Shown here piece by piece: positions 40,366-49,579 of a DNA stretch of 64,000 bases. Position 1 is the first letter of the stretch, and the number at the start of each line of letters is the position of its first letter. Made by a program: the position numbers and the translations under genes. This stretch comes from Kocuria massiliensis (GTDB lineage Bacteria > Actinomycetota > Actinomycetes > Actinomycetales > Micrococcaceae): assembly GCF_900169715.1 (NCBI RefSeq), contig NZ_LT835161.1:795589-859588 (forward strand), given 5' to 3'. A model generated the notes under the pieces. It had not been told where the DNA came from, made no database searches, and worked only from the letters and a program-made list of their open reading frames with translations.

Positions 40366-41664
40366 ATGACCAAACCGACCCTTAAGGTTGCCCTCCTGGG
40401 CGCTGGAACCGTGGGCTCGCAGGTGGCGCGGATCCTCACGGAAGACCGCAACGACCTCACCGAGCGGATTGGTGGAGTGCCAGAGCTCATCGGCATCGCC
40501 GTACGGTCTCTGGACGCGCCCCGGGATTATCAGGCCGACACTTCCCTGTACACCACGGATGCTGACTCCTTGATCGACCGGGCCGACGTCGTCATCGAAT
40601 TGACGGGTGGCATGGAGCCGGCTCGTACCCGCATCCTCCGAGCATTGAACGCCGGTAAACACGTTGTTTCTGGGAATAAGGCGTTGATTGCCGCGCACGG
40701 CGCAGAATTAATGGCCGCGGCGCGAGAGTCCGGAGCGCAATTCTCCTTTGAGGCCGCCGTGGCCGGCGCCATTCCGATCCTGCGCCCTTTGCGCGATTCG
40801 CTGGCGGGCGACCACGTCACCCGGGTCTTGGGAATCATGAATGGCACCACCAACTTCATGCTCGACGCGATGGACTCCCACGGTGCCGCCTTCGATGAGG
40901 TCCTCGCCGAAGCCCAGAAGCTCGGTTATGCCGAAGCCGACCCGACCGCGGATATCGAGGGGCACGATGCCGCTGCCAAGGCCGCGATCGTCGCATCGCT
41001 GGCCTTTCACTCGGAATTCCACATCGATGACGTGCACTGCACGGGCATTTCTGAGATCACGGCCGACGACGTCGCAGCGGCCAAGAACGACGGTTACGTG
41101 ATCAAGTTGCTCTCCGTGTGTGAGCGCGACGGCGAGGGCGTCAACATCAGGGTGAACCCGACTCTGATTCCGCGCACACACCCTCTCGCGAGCGTCCGAG
41201 ATGCCTACAACGCGGTTTTCGTGGAGTCGCGCGATGCCGGTGAACTCATGTTTTACGGACCGGGCGCGGGTGGAGCACCCACGGCGTCGGCCGTCATGGG
41301 CGACTTCGTATCCCTCGCACGGCGCGGCGTCCTGGGCGGTCCGGGAGTTCCGGACTACTCCTATCGCGGACTTCAGGCCACATCGTTGTCCAACGTGGTG
41401 TCCCGTTACACGGTTGGCCTGCTCGTTAAAGACCAGCTCGGTGTGCTCGCGGGCATCGCCAACAAGTTTGCTGAGAACGGCGTCTCGATCGAAACGATGC
41501 ACCAAACCAAGCATCGGGAGCGAGAAGACGTCGAGGGCGCCGATGCAACGATCCGAATTGTGACCCACAAGACCAGCGACCAAAAGCTGAAGTCCACCAT
41601 CGACGAGCTGAGCAGCTTGTCTGCTGTTTTCGACGTCGCATCGGTCATCCAGGTCGAAGGCTAA
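40366..41664 (+). CDS. hom: Homoserine dehydrogenase with ACT domain
   Basis: This NAD(P)-dependent enzyme reduces aspartate semialdehyde to homoserine. The 432-residue protein opens with the Rossmann motif GAGTVGSQVARIL. The catalytic segment GIMNGTTNFMLDAM and YAEADPTADIEGHDAAAK follow, and a C-terminal ACT domain begins at about residue 350 (VGLLVKDQLGVLAGIANKF). The ACT domain is the expected site for feedback inhibition by threonine. It lies 30 nt after lysA, with AAGGAG 6 nt before ATG 40366. Confidence 0.97.
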   Translation: MTKPTLKVALLGAGTVGSQVARILTEDRNDLTERIGGVPELIGIAVRSLDAPRDYQADTSLYTTDADSLIDRADVVIELTGGMEPARTRILRALNAGKHVVSGNKALIAAHGAELMAAARESGAQFSFEAAVAGAIPILRPLRDSLAGDHVTRVLGIMNGTTNFMLDAMDSHGAAFDEVLAEAQKLGYAEADPTADIEGHDAAAKAAIVASLAFHSEFHIDDVHCTGISEITADDVAAAKNDGYVIKLLSVCERDGEGVNIRVNPTLIPRTHPLASVRDAYNAVFVESRDAGELMFYGPGAGGAPTASAVMGDFVSLARRGVLGGPGVPDYSYRGLQATSLSNVVSRYTVGLLVKDQLGVLAGIANKFAENGVSIETMHQTKHREREDVEGADATIRIVTHKTSDQKLKSTIDELSSLSAVFDVASVIQVEG

Positions 41665-41721
41665 GTACACCATCAATTACCGGCCGGCAATCCTTCCGGC
41701 CACCCGAACGTGAGGAAACCC

Positions 41722-42822
41722 ATGGCACACGTCTGGCGAGGCGTCATCAACGAGTACATCGACCGTTTGCCGGTCTCGGACGCGAAGAACATTGTGACCC
41801 TGGGGGAGGGCGGAACCCCGCTGATCCATGCCCCCAAACTCTCGGAGCACACCGGCAACGAGGTCTACATCAAGTTCGAAGGCATGAACCCCACCGGCTC
41901 CTTCAAGGACCGCGGGATGACGATGGCGATCACCGCGGCCAAGGAGCAAGGCGCGAAGGCTGTCGTGTGCGCATCCACGGGCAATACCTCTGCGTCGGCG
42001 GCAGCTTACGCGACTCAGGCCGGGCTCACGTGTGCCGTTTTGGTGCCCGAAGGCAAGATCGCCATGGGCAAGCTATCCCAGGCCATCGCTCATGGCGCCG
42101 AGCTCCTCCAGGTCAACGGCAACTTTGACAATTGCCTCGAGGTGGCCCGCAAGCTCGCCGAGAATTACCCGGTGTTCCTCGTCAATTCCGTGAATCCGGC
42201 ACGCATCGAGGGCCAGAAGACCGGGGCCTTCGAGGTCGTCGATGTCTTGGGAGATGCGCCCGACTATCACCTCTTGCCGGTCGGAAACGCCGGAAATATC
42301 ACGGCCTACTGGAAGGGCTATCAGGAATATTCGGCGCCGTACGTGAACGATGCCGGAGAGACGCTGCCCGCCGTCTCGACCACGACGCCGGCTATGTGGG
42401 GATTCCAGGCCGCCGGTGCCGCACCCATCGTTCAAGGGCATCCGGTGTCTGAGCCGGACACGATCGCGACCGCGATTCGGATCGGAAATCCTGCGTCGTG
42501 GGACCAGGCCGTTGCTGCCAGAGACGAGTCGGGCGGACTGATCGAGTCCGTCACTGATGAGGAAATCCTTGAAGCTCACCGTTGGCTCTCCTCGCAAGAG
42601 GGGGTCTTCGTGGAGCCCGCCTCCGCCGCTGGCGTGGCCGGCCTGTTGAAAAAGCACCGAGCAGGTGAAGCGCCTCAAGGTAAGACAATCGTGATTACGG
42701 TGACCGGCCATGGCCTGAAGGACCCGCAGTGGGCTCTCAAGGGTGCCGACGGCGCAGACGTGGAACCGAAGACGGTGGACTTCGACGTCGTTTCGGTCGC
42801 CGACGCCCTAGGCCTCGAGTAA
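41722..42822 (+). CDS. thrC: Threonine synthase
   Basis: A PLP enzyme of 366 residues that converts O-phosphohomoserine to threonine. The PLP lysine is in [11 protein letters not shown], the phosphate-binding segment is [13 protein letters not shown], and the Gly-rich loop is [18 protein letters not shown] choose ATG 41722, 6 nt after TGAGGAAA; the GTG at 41710 is in frame but overlaps that site. It is the short (about 360) form typical of actinobacteria. The stop lies 10 nt before thrB. Confidence 0.96.
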   Translation: MAHVWRGVINEYIDRLPVSDAKNIVTLGEGGTPLIHAPKLSEHTGNEVYIKFEGMNPTGSFKDRGMTMAITAAKEQGAKAVVCASTGNTSASAAAYATQAGLTCAVLVPEGKIAMGKLSQAIAHGAELLQVNGNFDNCLEVARKLAENYPVFLVNSVNPARIEGQKTGAFEVVDVLGDAPDYHLLPVGNAGNITAYWKGYQEYSAPYVNDAGETLPAVSTTTPAMWGFQAAGAAPIVQGHPVSEPDTIATAIRIGNPASWDQAVAARDESGGLIESVTDEEILEAHRWLSSQEGVFVEPASAAGVAGLLKKHRAGEAPQGKTIVITVTGHGLKDPQWALKGADGADVEPKTVDFDVVSVADALGLE

Positions 42823-42832
42823 GGCGGCCTGT

Positions 42833-43843
42833 ATGAGCAATACACGCCTGATCGATGGAGAATCTGCCGCCTCCTACGGGCCAGATTTAATTCCGATCGG
42901 AACTACCGTGAGTGTTCGGGTCCCCGCGTCGACGGGGAACGTGGGACCCGGGTACGACAGCCTCGGATTGGCGTTGGGCCGTTATGACGAAATCACGGTT
43001 GAACGCACCGAGGAACCGTTGAGCTTTGACCTCAGCGGTGAAGGTAGCGACGACGTTCCGCGAACCGAAGATCACCTGGTTGTTCGTGCCATGCGAACTG
43101 CGTGGCGGGCCATCGGATTGTTGGAATTGCCTGGCCTCCGCATCACGGCCCACCAGCGCATCCCTCATTCGCGAGGCATGGGATCGTCCGCTTCGGCCAT
43201 TGTCGCCGGGGTCGTGGCGGCGAACGCAATGGTTCCGGAAGAGGTTCGCCTCTCGGACAACGCGGTATTGCAGGTGTGCTCACAGATGGAAGGTCACCCG
43301 GACAATGTCGCCCCGTCGTTGTATGGGGGATTGGTCATCTCATACTCGAGCGCTGACGGATTCCATTCGGTGCCGGTGACGGTCAACGAGAAGATCATCC
43401 CCGTCGTCGCCGTGCCCGACTACGAGGTTCCCACGCGCATCGCCCGGGGGCTCATCCCCGAGACCGTCCCTCACCGGGAAGCATCTATCAATTCCGGCCG
43501 GGCCGCGCTGCTAGTCCACGCGATGAAGGACGCTCCGGAAGAGCTCTTTGCCGGTACCGAGGACCACCTCCACCAGCAGTATCGTGCCAGCGCGATGGTG
43601 CCGAGTGCATCACTCGTGGCTCATCTCCGTGGGCGTGGACATGCCGCCATCATTTCGGGAGCCGGTCCTACGGTTTTGGCGTTGGCCGGAAGCGAGGAGG
43701 AATCGAAGCGCATCGTGGCTGCCATAGAGGCGTTGAACTCCGGCGATCTTGATCAGGCCGACGACCAAGACATCACGTGGAATGTCGAAAGGCTGACCGT
43801 TGACCGGAACGGTGTTATAGTTGAGCACAACAAACCCGTCTGA
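42833..43843 (+). CDS. thrB: Homoserine kinase
   Basis: A GHMP kinase of 336 residues that makes O-phosphohomoserine, the ThrC substrate. The ATP-binding loop is PHSRGMGSSASAIVAG; the N-terminal segment VRVPASTGNVGPGYDSLG and late motif ISGAGPTVLALAG are standard. Some 25 N-terminal residues precede the first strand. ATG 42833 follows a weak site. A promoter-like pair lies inside its last 50 bases, directed towards rho. Confidence 0.95.
   Translation: MSNTRLIDGESAASYGPDLIPIGTTVSVRVPASTGNVGPGYDSLGLALGRYDEITVERTEEPLSFDLSGEGSDDVPRTEDHLVVRAMRTAWRAIGLLELPGLRITAHQRIPHSRGMGSSASAIVAGVVAANAMVPEEVRLSDNAVLQVCSQMEGHPDNVAPSLYGGLVISYSSADGFHSVPVTVNEKIIPVVAVPDYEVPTRIARGLIPETVPHREASINSGRAALLVHAMKDAPEELFAGTEDHLHQQYRASAMVPSASLVAHLRGRGHAAIISGAGPTVLALAGSEEESKRIVAAIEALNSGDLDQADDQDITWNVERLTVDRNGVIVEHNKPV
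43793..43821 (+). promoter_or_regulatory. Putative rho promoter within the thrB 3' end
   Basis: CTGACC (43793-43798) and TATAGT (43816-43821) are separated by 17 nt. Transcription starting near 43828 would give rho a leader of about 380 nt. Confidence 0.5.
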
Positions 43844-44209
43844 CTTTTGAGGTTGCGAGGTTTGCCGATCGAACTCCCCGTCATGTGATGGCTGAGTTCA
43901 TCAGATCGGATGAAGAAAGCCCGCCGCTCTGGCGGGTGGACGCGTTCACATCACGCCCCTCAGTTTTGATGTTGTCGCCATGAGCGTGTCTCGGTCGCGG
44001 ACCGGGTGTGCTCACGACAAAGAAATGCCACGGTGAACTGACGTAGAGAAGTTTTCCGGGTAATGAGGGCAGAGCCGCGTCGTTGATTTGCGTGCTATCT
44101 GGCGCGTGAATTGCGTGCGCATCGCGTCAATTCTGGCGGTGTGTGCAGACCATTAATATTCGGCTTGTGCTTCAGAAGGCCAAGCCATGTCGAGGGGGAA
44201 GGATCCTTC
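43844..44209 (+). other. Long rho leader region
   Basis: This 366-base stretch between thrB and rho shows no credible coding region. It contains a stable hairpin, GCCCGCC/GGCGGGT (43919-43937), and further imperfect inverted repeats near 43979-44020. An open frame back to 44111 joins rho but lacks a ribosome binding site. Long 5' leaders are known for rho in several bacteria, where Rho controls its own synthesis; that role here is inference. Confidence 0.6.
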
Positions 44210-46264
44210 GTGACCGTATCGACCGACCTATCGGGTGCGGACCAGCCGGCCAACGATTCGGCTGAACAGACTCGCCATCGTGCCGAGTCTCAAGAAACTC
44301 AGAACACCAGCAATAATGATCAGGCGACTCAGAGCGACAATAAGGGCAAAAGCGGCCTGAGCGCGCTCAAGCTTGCGCAGCTTCAATCGCTCGCTTCGCA
44401 ATTGGGGATCGTCGGTGCTCGTCGGATGCGTAAATCTGCCCTGGTGGAAGCCATTTCGGCTCACCAGCGTGGTTCGTCCGTCGCCGACCGTGACAAGAAG
44501 AACTCGGAGCAGAAGAACCAAGATTCTTCTCCGCAGGAAGCTTCGGCGGAGAGCAAGAACTCGTCCGACAATACTTCGTCCGAACGCCCGAAGCGCTCGC
44601 GTTCACGTCGTGTGACCTCGGATTCTGCACCGGAGAAGGACGCCCCTCAGAACGCGGGGAACTCCCAGAACCATGAGGAGCAGTCCTCCTCGAACCAAGG
44701 CCAGACTGACGGAAATCAGCAGGATCAGGAGCGCGGCAAGCGCAATGATCAGCGCGGCTCCAAACAGGGCGGGCAAGACCAAGACTCCTCCAATGGTGAG
44801 GAGAAAGGTTCGAACGACCGCAATCGTCGCGGACGGAATAAGTCGAAAGACCACCAGTCTGAGGATGGCAACCGTCAGAACGATTCCCGTCAGAATAACG
44901 ACGGCAAGAATTCCAACGACGGTAAGAATAACGACGGCAAGAATAACGACCGTCGTAATAACCGGAATAAGGGCAATAACAACGGCCCGGACGATGACGA
45001 CAACCGCAAGGGTGGCCGCAATCGCCGCAACCGCAACCGGAACGATCGTCGTGACCGTCGCCGCGGCCGCAATAATGGCCCAGAGGTCGACGACACCGAG
45101 GTCACCGAGGACGACGTTCTGCTGCCCGTCGCCGGCATCTTGGATGTGCTGGACAACTACGCGTTCGTCCGGACCTCCGGTTACCTTCCCGGCCCCAATG
45201 ATGTTTACGTTTCGCTGGCGCAGGTCAAGAAGAATCATCTGCGTAAGGGTGACGCCGTCGTCGGTGCCATCCGGGCGCCGCGTGAGGGAGAGAACCAGAA
45301 CAACTCCCGCCAGAAGTTCAACGCACTGGTCCAGCTGACCAGCGTTAACGGTAAGAAGGTCGAAGAGCTCAACGACCGCGTGGAGTTCAACAAACTCACG
45401 CCGCTTTACCCGAACGAGCGTCTTCGCCTCGAGACGGAACAGAAGCGCATCGGACCTCGCGTGGTCGACCTCGTGGCCCCGATCGGTAAGGGACAGCGTG
45501 GTCTCATCGTCTCGCCGCCCAAGGCGGGTAAGACGCTGATGCTTCAGTCCATCGCCAACGCGATCACCACGAACAACCCTGAAGTTCACCTCATGATGGT
45601 TTTGGTGGACGAGCGTCCCGAAGAAGTGACCGACATGCAGCGCACGGTCAACGGCGAGGTTATTGCCTCGACCTTCGATCGCCCGGCAGACGACCACACG
45701 ACCGTCGCGGAATTGGCGATCGAGCGTGCCAAGCGACTCGTCGAAATGGGGCACGACGTCGTCGTCCTCTTGGACTCGATGACTCGCCTGGGTCGTGCGT
45801 ACAACTTGGCTGCTCCCGCTTCCGGCCGCATTCTGAGCGGTGGCGTGGACTCTGCGGCTCTCTACCCGCCCAAGCGATTCTTCGGTGCCGCTCGCAATAT
45901 CGAAGAGGGCGGCTCCTTGACGATCCTCGCGACGGCTCTGGTGGAGACTGGCTCGAAGATGGACGAAGTGATCTTCGAAGAGTTCAAGGGAACCGGCAAC
46001 ATGGAGTTGCGTCTGTCCCGTCAGCTTGCCGACAAGCGGATTTTCCCGGCCGTGGACGTCAACGAGTCCGGCACCCGCCGCGAAGAGAACTTGTTGTCAC
46101 AGGACGAGATCAAGATCATGTGGCGACTGCGTCGCGTGCTCGCCGGTCTCGACCAGCAGCAGGCTCTCGAGGTGCTCACCAGCAAGTTGCGTGACACCCC
46201 GACCAACGTGCAGTTCCTGTTGCAGGTTCAGAAGACCACGTTGGGCTCCAAGTCTGACGACTAG
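44210..46264 (+). CDS. rho: Transcription termination factor Rho with long Asn/Arg-rich insertion
   Basis: A ring-shaped RNA helicase that ends transcription, 684 residues from GTG 44210 (GGAAGGA 7 nt upstream). An N-terminal SAP-like Rho_N region ([16 protein letters not shown]) is split from the RNA-binding cold-shock domain ([18 protein letters not shown]) by about 190 disordered residues rich in N, D, S, Q, K, R and G. The motor core has SPPKAGKT (Walker A, near 435), [14 protein letters not shown] and [13 protein letters not shown], and the C-terminal [15 protein letters not shown]. Such insertions are known in high-GC Gram-positive Rho and strengthen RNA binding. A DNA repeat lies in the insertion at 44894-44953. 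Confidence 0.97.
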   Translation: MTVSTDLSGADQPANDSAEQTRHRAESQETQNTSNNDQATQSDNKGKSGLSALKLAQLQSLASQLGIVGARRMRKSALVEAISAHQRGSSVADRDKKNSEQKNQDSSPQEASAESKNSSDNTSSERPKRSRSRRVTSDSAPEKDAPQNAGNSQNHEEQSSSNQGQTDGNQQDQERGKRNDQRGSKQGGQDQDSSNGEEKGSNDRNRRGRNKSKDHQSEDGNRQNDSRQNNDGKNSNDGKNNDGKNNDRRNNRNKGNNNGPDDDDNRKGGRNRRNRNRNDRRDRRRGRNNGPEVDDTEVTEDDVLLPVAGILDVLDNYAFVRTSGYLPGPNDVYVSLAQVKKNHLRKGDAVVGAIRAPREGENQNNSRQKFNALVQLTSVNGKKVEELNDRVEFNKLTPLYPNERLRLETEQKRIGPRVVDLVAPIGKGQRGLIVSPPKAGKTLMLQSIANAITTNNPEVHLMMVLVDERPEEVTDMQRTVNGEVIASTFDRPADDHTTVAELAIERAKRLVEMGHDVVVLLDSMTRLGRAYNLAAPASGRILSGGVDSAALYPPKRFFGAARNIEEGGSLTILATALVETGSKMDEVIFEEFKGTGNMELRLSRQLADKRIFPAVDVNESGTRREENLLSQDEIKIMWRLRRVLAGLDQQQALEVLTSKLRDTPTNVQFLLQVQKTTLGSKSDD
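44894..44953 (+). repeat. Short tandem repeat inside rho
   Basis: Four degenerate copies of a 15-18 nt unit, consensus AATAACGACGGCAAG, encode NNDGK-like repeats in the disordered Rho insertion. The stretch is AT-richer than its surroundings. Confidence 0.75.
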
Positions 46265-46273
46265 CAGGCTTGA

Positions 46274-46315
46274 GCCGGCGCCCGTTCCACCCCGGTGGAC
46301 CGGGCGCCGGCTTTT
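46274..46315 (+). terminator. Terminator after rho
   Basis: GCCGGCGCCCG pairs with CGGGCGCCGGC, loop of about 15 nt (itself partly self-complementary), followed by TTTT. It lies 9 nt after the rho stop. Confidence 0.9.
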
Positions 46316-46394
46316 GTCGTCCGAGTGCCGTGGCCGCGCTGGAGGATGAAATACTGGAGGCCACACCCCGCAACTGACGATCACCGAGGACCTC

Positions 46395-47477
46395 ATGTTC
46401 GATTCCATCCATTCCCTGCTCGACGAGCATCAAGCATTGCAAGAGCAACTCGCCGATCCCGCGGTACACGCCGACCAGGCGAAGGCCCGCAAGCTCGGTC
46501 GCCGCTATTCGGAGCTCAATGGCATCGTTGAAGCCTATCGTCGGGTCCGGGGCTTGGAAGGCGATTTGGAAGCGGCCCGGGAAATGGCCGAAGAAGACAG
46601 CGACTTCGCCGCCGAAATTCCCGGCCTGGAAGAGTCCCTCTCGGCGGCCGAAGAGCGACTGCGTCGTCTGCTGATTCCCCGTGATCCCGACGACGGACGT
46701 AACGTCATCTTGGAAGTTAAGGCCGGTGAGGGCGGTGATGAGTCTGCCCTCTTCGCTGGCGATCTGTTGCGGATGTACGCGCGCTACGCCGAGCACAAAG
46801 GATGGAAGACAGAGATTATCTCCTCCACCGAGTCTGATTTGGGTGGCTATAAAGACGTCCAGATGGCGGTTAAGGGTAATTCGAATGATCCGGCCGAGGG
46901 TGTTTGGGCTCACCTCAAATACGAAGGCGGCGTGCACCGCGTGCAGCGCGTTCCGGTCACGGAGTCTCAAGGCCGCATTCACACGTCGGCTGCCGGCGTC
47001 TTGGTTTTCCCCGAGGTCGATGAGCCGGAAGAGATCGAGATCAGCCAGAACGACCTGAAAATCGATGTCTATCGTTCCTCCGGACCGGGAGGACAGTCGG
47101 TCAATACCACCGACTCCGCCGTGCGCATTACCCACTTGCCGACCGGAATTGTTGTGGCCATGCAGAACGAAAAGTCGCAGCTGCAGAACCGCGAGGCAGC
47201 AATGCGCGTGCTGCGTGCCCGACTCCTGGCGCATCAGCAAGAGCAGTTGGATGCTGAGGCCGCGGAACACCGTAAGTCGCAGGTCAAGACAATGGATCGC
47301 TCTGAGCGCATCCGTACCTATAATTTCCCCGAAAATCGGATTGCCGATCACCGTACTGGGTACAAGGCTTATAACCTCGAAACGGTGATGGGCGGCGACC
47401 TCGAGGCCGTGGTTCAATCCGCGATCCACATGGATGAAGAACACCGTCTCGCCGCGCTGGGCGACGACTCTGAGTAG
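46395..47477 (+). CDS. prfA: Peptide chain release factor 1
   Basis: RF1 terminates translation at UAG and UAA. The 360-residue protein has the GGQ loop in [15 protein letters not shown], and the codon-recognition tripeptide PVT in [16 protein letters not shown], which marks RF1. ATG 46395 lies 6 nt after GAGG. The next gene, prmC, encodes the methyltransferase that modifies the GGQ glutamine of both release factors. The L31 gene rpmE, which stands between rho and prfA in many actinobacteria, is not here. Confidence 0.97.
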   Translation: MFDSIHSLLDEHQALQEQLADPAVHADQAKARKLGRRYSELNGIVEAYRRVRGLEGDLEAAREMAEEDSDFAAEIPGLEESLSAAEERLRRLLIPRDPDDGRNVILEVKAGEGGDESALFAGDLLRMYARYAEHKGWKTEIISSTESDLGGYKDVQMAVKGNSNDPAEGVWAHLKYEGGVHRVQRVPVTESQGRIHTSAAGVLVFPEVDEPEEIEISQNDLKIDVYRSSGPGGQSVNTTDSAVRITHLPTGIVVAMQNEKSQLQNREAAMRVLRARLLAHQQEQLDAEAAEHRKSQVKTMDRSERIRTYNFPENRIADHRTGYKAYNLETVMGGDLEAVVQSAIHMDEEHRLAALGDDSE

Positions 47478-47480
47478 CCC

Positions 47481-48440
47481 GTGTCGAGGAATCGTCCAGC
47501 AGTTGCTTCGGGCACGGAGCCGGGCCGTCAGGTGGCAGGTTTGCCCCTGGACCAAGCGATCCGGATGGCGACCCGCCGGTTGGAAGAGGCGGGAATCGCA
47601 TCTGCCCGAGCCGAGGCGGAACTCTTGGCGGCCCATGCTCTCAGAGAGCCGTCGGGTCCCGAACTCACTCGGGGTGAAGTCGCCACCCGTGCCTTGACGG
47701 GACGAACCAGCGCTCCAAGCTTTTTTGAGGATCTGGTCCGTGAACGGGAGGGGCGAGTTCCTCTTCAGCATCTGACCGGAAAAGCACCTTTTCGTCATCT
47801 GACGCTGTCTGTGGGCCCGGGGGTTTTCATCCCTCGGCCCGAAACAGAGCTGCTGATCGAGCACCTCAACGGCTATCTCGGTTCCCTCAGCCCGGACCAG
47901 GAGGCCGTCGTCGTGGACCTTGGAACGGGATCGGGCGCGCTGGCGCTGTCGGCCGCGTTCGAAAATCCGGGATGTAAGGTTTTCGGAGTGGAGCTTTCGG
48001 AAACGGCCCTCGCGTGGGCCCGTCGCAACGCGACGACGGCATTCACGGAGGCCGGTACTCCGGAGGCAGCCGAGCGCGTGGAGATCCTCCATGGAGATGC
48101 TGCCCAAGCACTGCCCGGGTGGGAGTGCCGCGTCGATGCCGTCATCACCAATCCGCCGTACATCCCGACCTCCGCGACACCGAAAGACCCCGAGGTCGCA
48201 GAGCATGACCCGGAGATGGCGCTCTATGGCGGCTCGGAGGACGGCATGGCCATTCCCGAGACTTTTGTCCGTCGAGCCGCGCAATTGCTGAAACCGGGCG
48301 GACTGCTCGTGATGGAACACGCCGAGGTACAAAAGGAATCCGCCAGCGAGGTTCTGGCCGCCGCCGGTTTCGAATCCATCGAGACGATTCCAGACCTGAC
48401 CGGGCGGCCTCGGGCTACCAAGGGCTACGCTGGGACATGA
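47481..48440 (+). CDS. prmC: Release-factor glutamine methyltransferase PrmC
   Basis: An S-adenosylmethionine-dependent enzyme of 319 residues that N5-methylates the glutamine of the GGQ motif in RF1 and RF2. The SAM-binding motif is VVDLGTGSGALALSAA, and the catalytic motif is NPPYIPT. An N-terminal helical bundle (about 20-110) binds the release factor. GTG 47481 starts 3 nt after the prfA stop. The end overlaps tsaC by ATGA. Confidence 0.95.
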   Translation: MSRNRPAVASGTEPGRQVAGLPLDQAIRMATRRLEEAGIASARAEAELLAAHALREPSGPELTRGEVATRALTGRTSAPSFFEDLVREREGRVPLQHLTGKAPFRHLTLSVGPGVFIPRPETELLIEHLNGYLGSLSPDQEAVVVDLGTGSGALALSAAFENPGCKVFGVELSETALAWARRNATTAFTEAGTPEAAERVEILHGDAAQALPGWECRVDAVITNPPYIPTSATPKDPEVAEHDPEMALYGGSEDGMAIPETFVRRAAQLLKPGGLLVMEHAEVQKESASEVLAAAGFESIETIPDLTGRPRATKGYAGT

Positions 48441-49468
48441 CATCGCCACAGGGCCCACGCACTATCCGCAACGCAACGAAAGACGCATCGACTGTGAACG
48501 CAACCGTGTACACCGTAGAGACCGACGAGGAGCGCGAGACCGCCGTAAGCGCCGTCGAGAAGGCCGTCTTGGACGGTCGAACCGCGGTGATACCCACGGA
48601 CACCGTGTATGGCATAGCGGCAGATGCCTTTTCGCGAGGGGGAGTGCAACAACTGCTCAATGCCAAGGGTAGGTCCCGGCAGATGCCTCCTCCCGTCTTG
48701 ATCTCCGATGCGAGTGTGCTGCCAGGGCTGGCCGATGAACTCAATGCGGATACCGAGGCCCTCGCCGAAGCCTTTTGGCCGGGTGCCCTGACGCTCATCG
48801 TGTATTCGCAGCCGTCATTGAACTGGGACCTCGGGGAGACCCACGGGACCGTCGCATTGCGTGTCCCCGACGACGATCTAACCCGTGAGATCCTGCGTCG
48901 AACCGGCCCCTTGGCCGTTTCTTCGGCCAACCGCACGGGCCAGGCCGCGGCTACGAACGCAGACGAGGCAGTGGCGCAACTCGGCGATCGGGTGGAGCTC
49001 ATTGTCGACGACGGCGTCCGTCCGATCGGACGCGCTGAGGTCGCCACGGAGGCCGAGGCCGTCCCCTCGACCATCATCGATCTCACTGGGGAACGTCCGG
49101 TCGTCGTGAGAGAAGGTGCCCTCGACCTCGATTCGCTGAGGAAGGTTGCGCCGCGCCTGATCACCCGTGACGAGTTGGAACGGGAGCAGGAAGCTGCAGA
49201 GGAGTCCCCGGACCGTACCGAGTCGATCGCGGACGGACCGGGGAATGGACCTCATGCGGCACCCGCCACGCCAGGTTCGGTTGAGGAAGGTCTGGTCACG
49301 TCGCATCGTTCCGGCTCCGTGGATCAAGCCCGTTCCGTGGATCAACTGCGCACCCGTGAATCCGCCGAGAATCACCGACGTCGGTCTCGCCAGGAAGACA
49401 TTCGCCCGCTGGGCGTGGAGGAGGCGCGTTCGTTGCTTTTCCCTAACTCCGGCGACGAACGATCGTAA
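48437..49468 (+). CDS. tsaC: L-threonylcarbamoyladenylate synthase (YrdC/TsaC type) with long C-terminal tail
   Basis: This enzyme makes threonylcarbamoyl-AMP for the t6A37 modification of ANN-decoding tRNAs. The YrdC domain occupies about 25-235, with IPTDTVYGIAADA, the KGRSRQMPPPVL substrate loop and LAVSSANRTGQ. The 343-residue length is about 100 more than usual for TsaC. The tail is Glu/Arg/Ser-rich, not a Sua5 domain, and ends ARSLLFPNSGDERS. ATG 48437 overlaps prmC by ATGA; a GTG at 48494 preceded by GAAAGA is an alternative start. It is the last gene of the block before the terminator at 49506. Confidence 0.92.
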   Translation: MTSPQGPRTIRNATKDASTVNATVYTVETDEERETAVSAVEKAVLDGRTAVIPTDTVYGIAADAFSRGGVQQLLNAKGRSRQMPPPVLISDASVLPGLADELNADTEALAEAFWPGALTLIVYSQPSLNWDLGETHGTVALRVPDDDLTREILRRTGPLAVSSANRTGQAAATNADEAVAQLGDRVELIVDDGVRPIGRAEVATEAEAVPSTIIDLTGERPVVVREGALDLDSLRKVAPRLITRDELEREQEAAEESPDRTESIADGPGNGPHAAPATPGSVEEGLVTSHRSGSVDQARSVDQLRTRESAENHRRRSRQEDIRPLGVEEARSLLFPNSGDERS

Positions 49469-49505
49469 GTCAACCTTTCGCTTGAGCCCGGTGACTCCGG
49501 GAGAA

Positions 49506-49542
49506 AAGAAGGGCCTCTCCGCGTGCCGGAGAGGCCCTTCTT
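49506..49542. terminator. Bidirectional terminator between tsaC and the SDR gene
   Basis: A 16-bp stem, AAGAAGGGCCTCTCCG with CGGAGAGGCCCTTCTT, lies between convergent genes. A run of nine G follows at 49565-49573. Confidence 0.85.
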
Positions 49543-49579
49543 GGTGGGACGTGCCCCTCTACACGGGGGGGGGCGCCGC

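Noticed and set aside
44603..45754. 383-codon minus-strand frame opposite rho, rich in Val/Ile/Ala
   Set aside because: It mirrors the Asn/Asp/Arg repeats of the Rho insertion; the hydrophobic appearance is an artefact of complementing those codons.
46176..48458. 760-codon minus-strand frame opposite prfA and prmC
   Set aside because: It spans two clear genes on the other strand and shows no family motifs or ribosome binding site.
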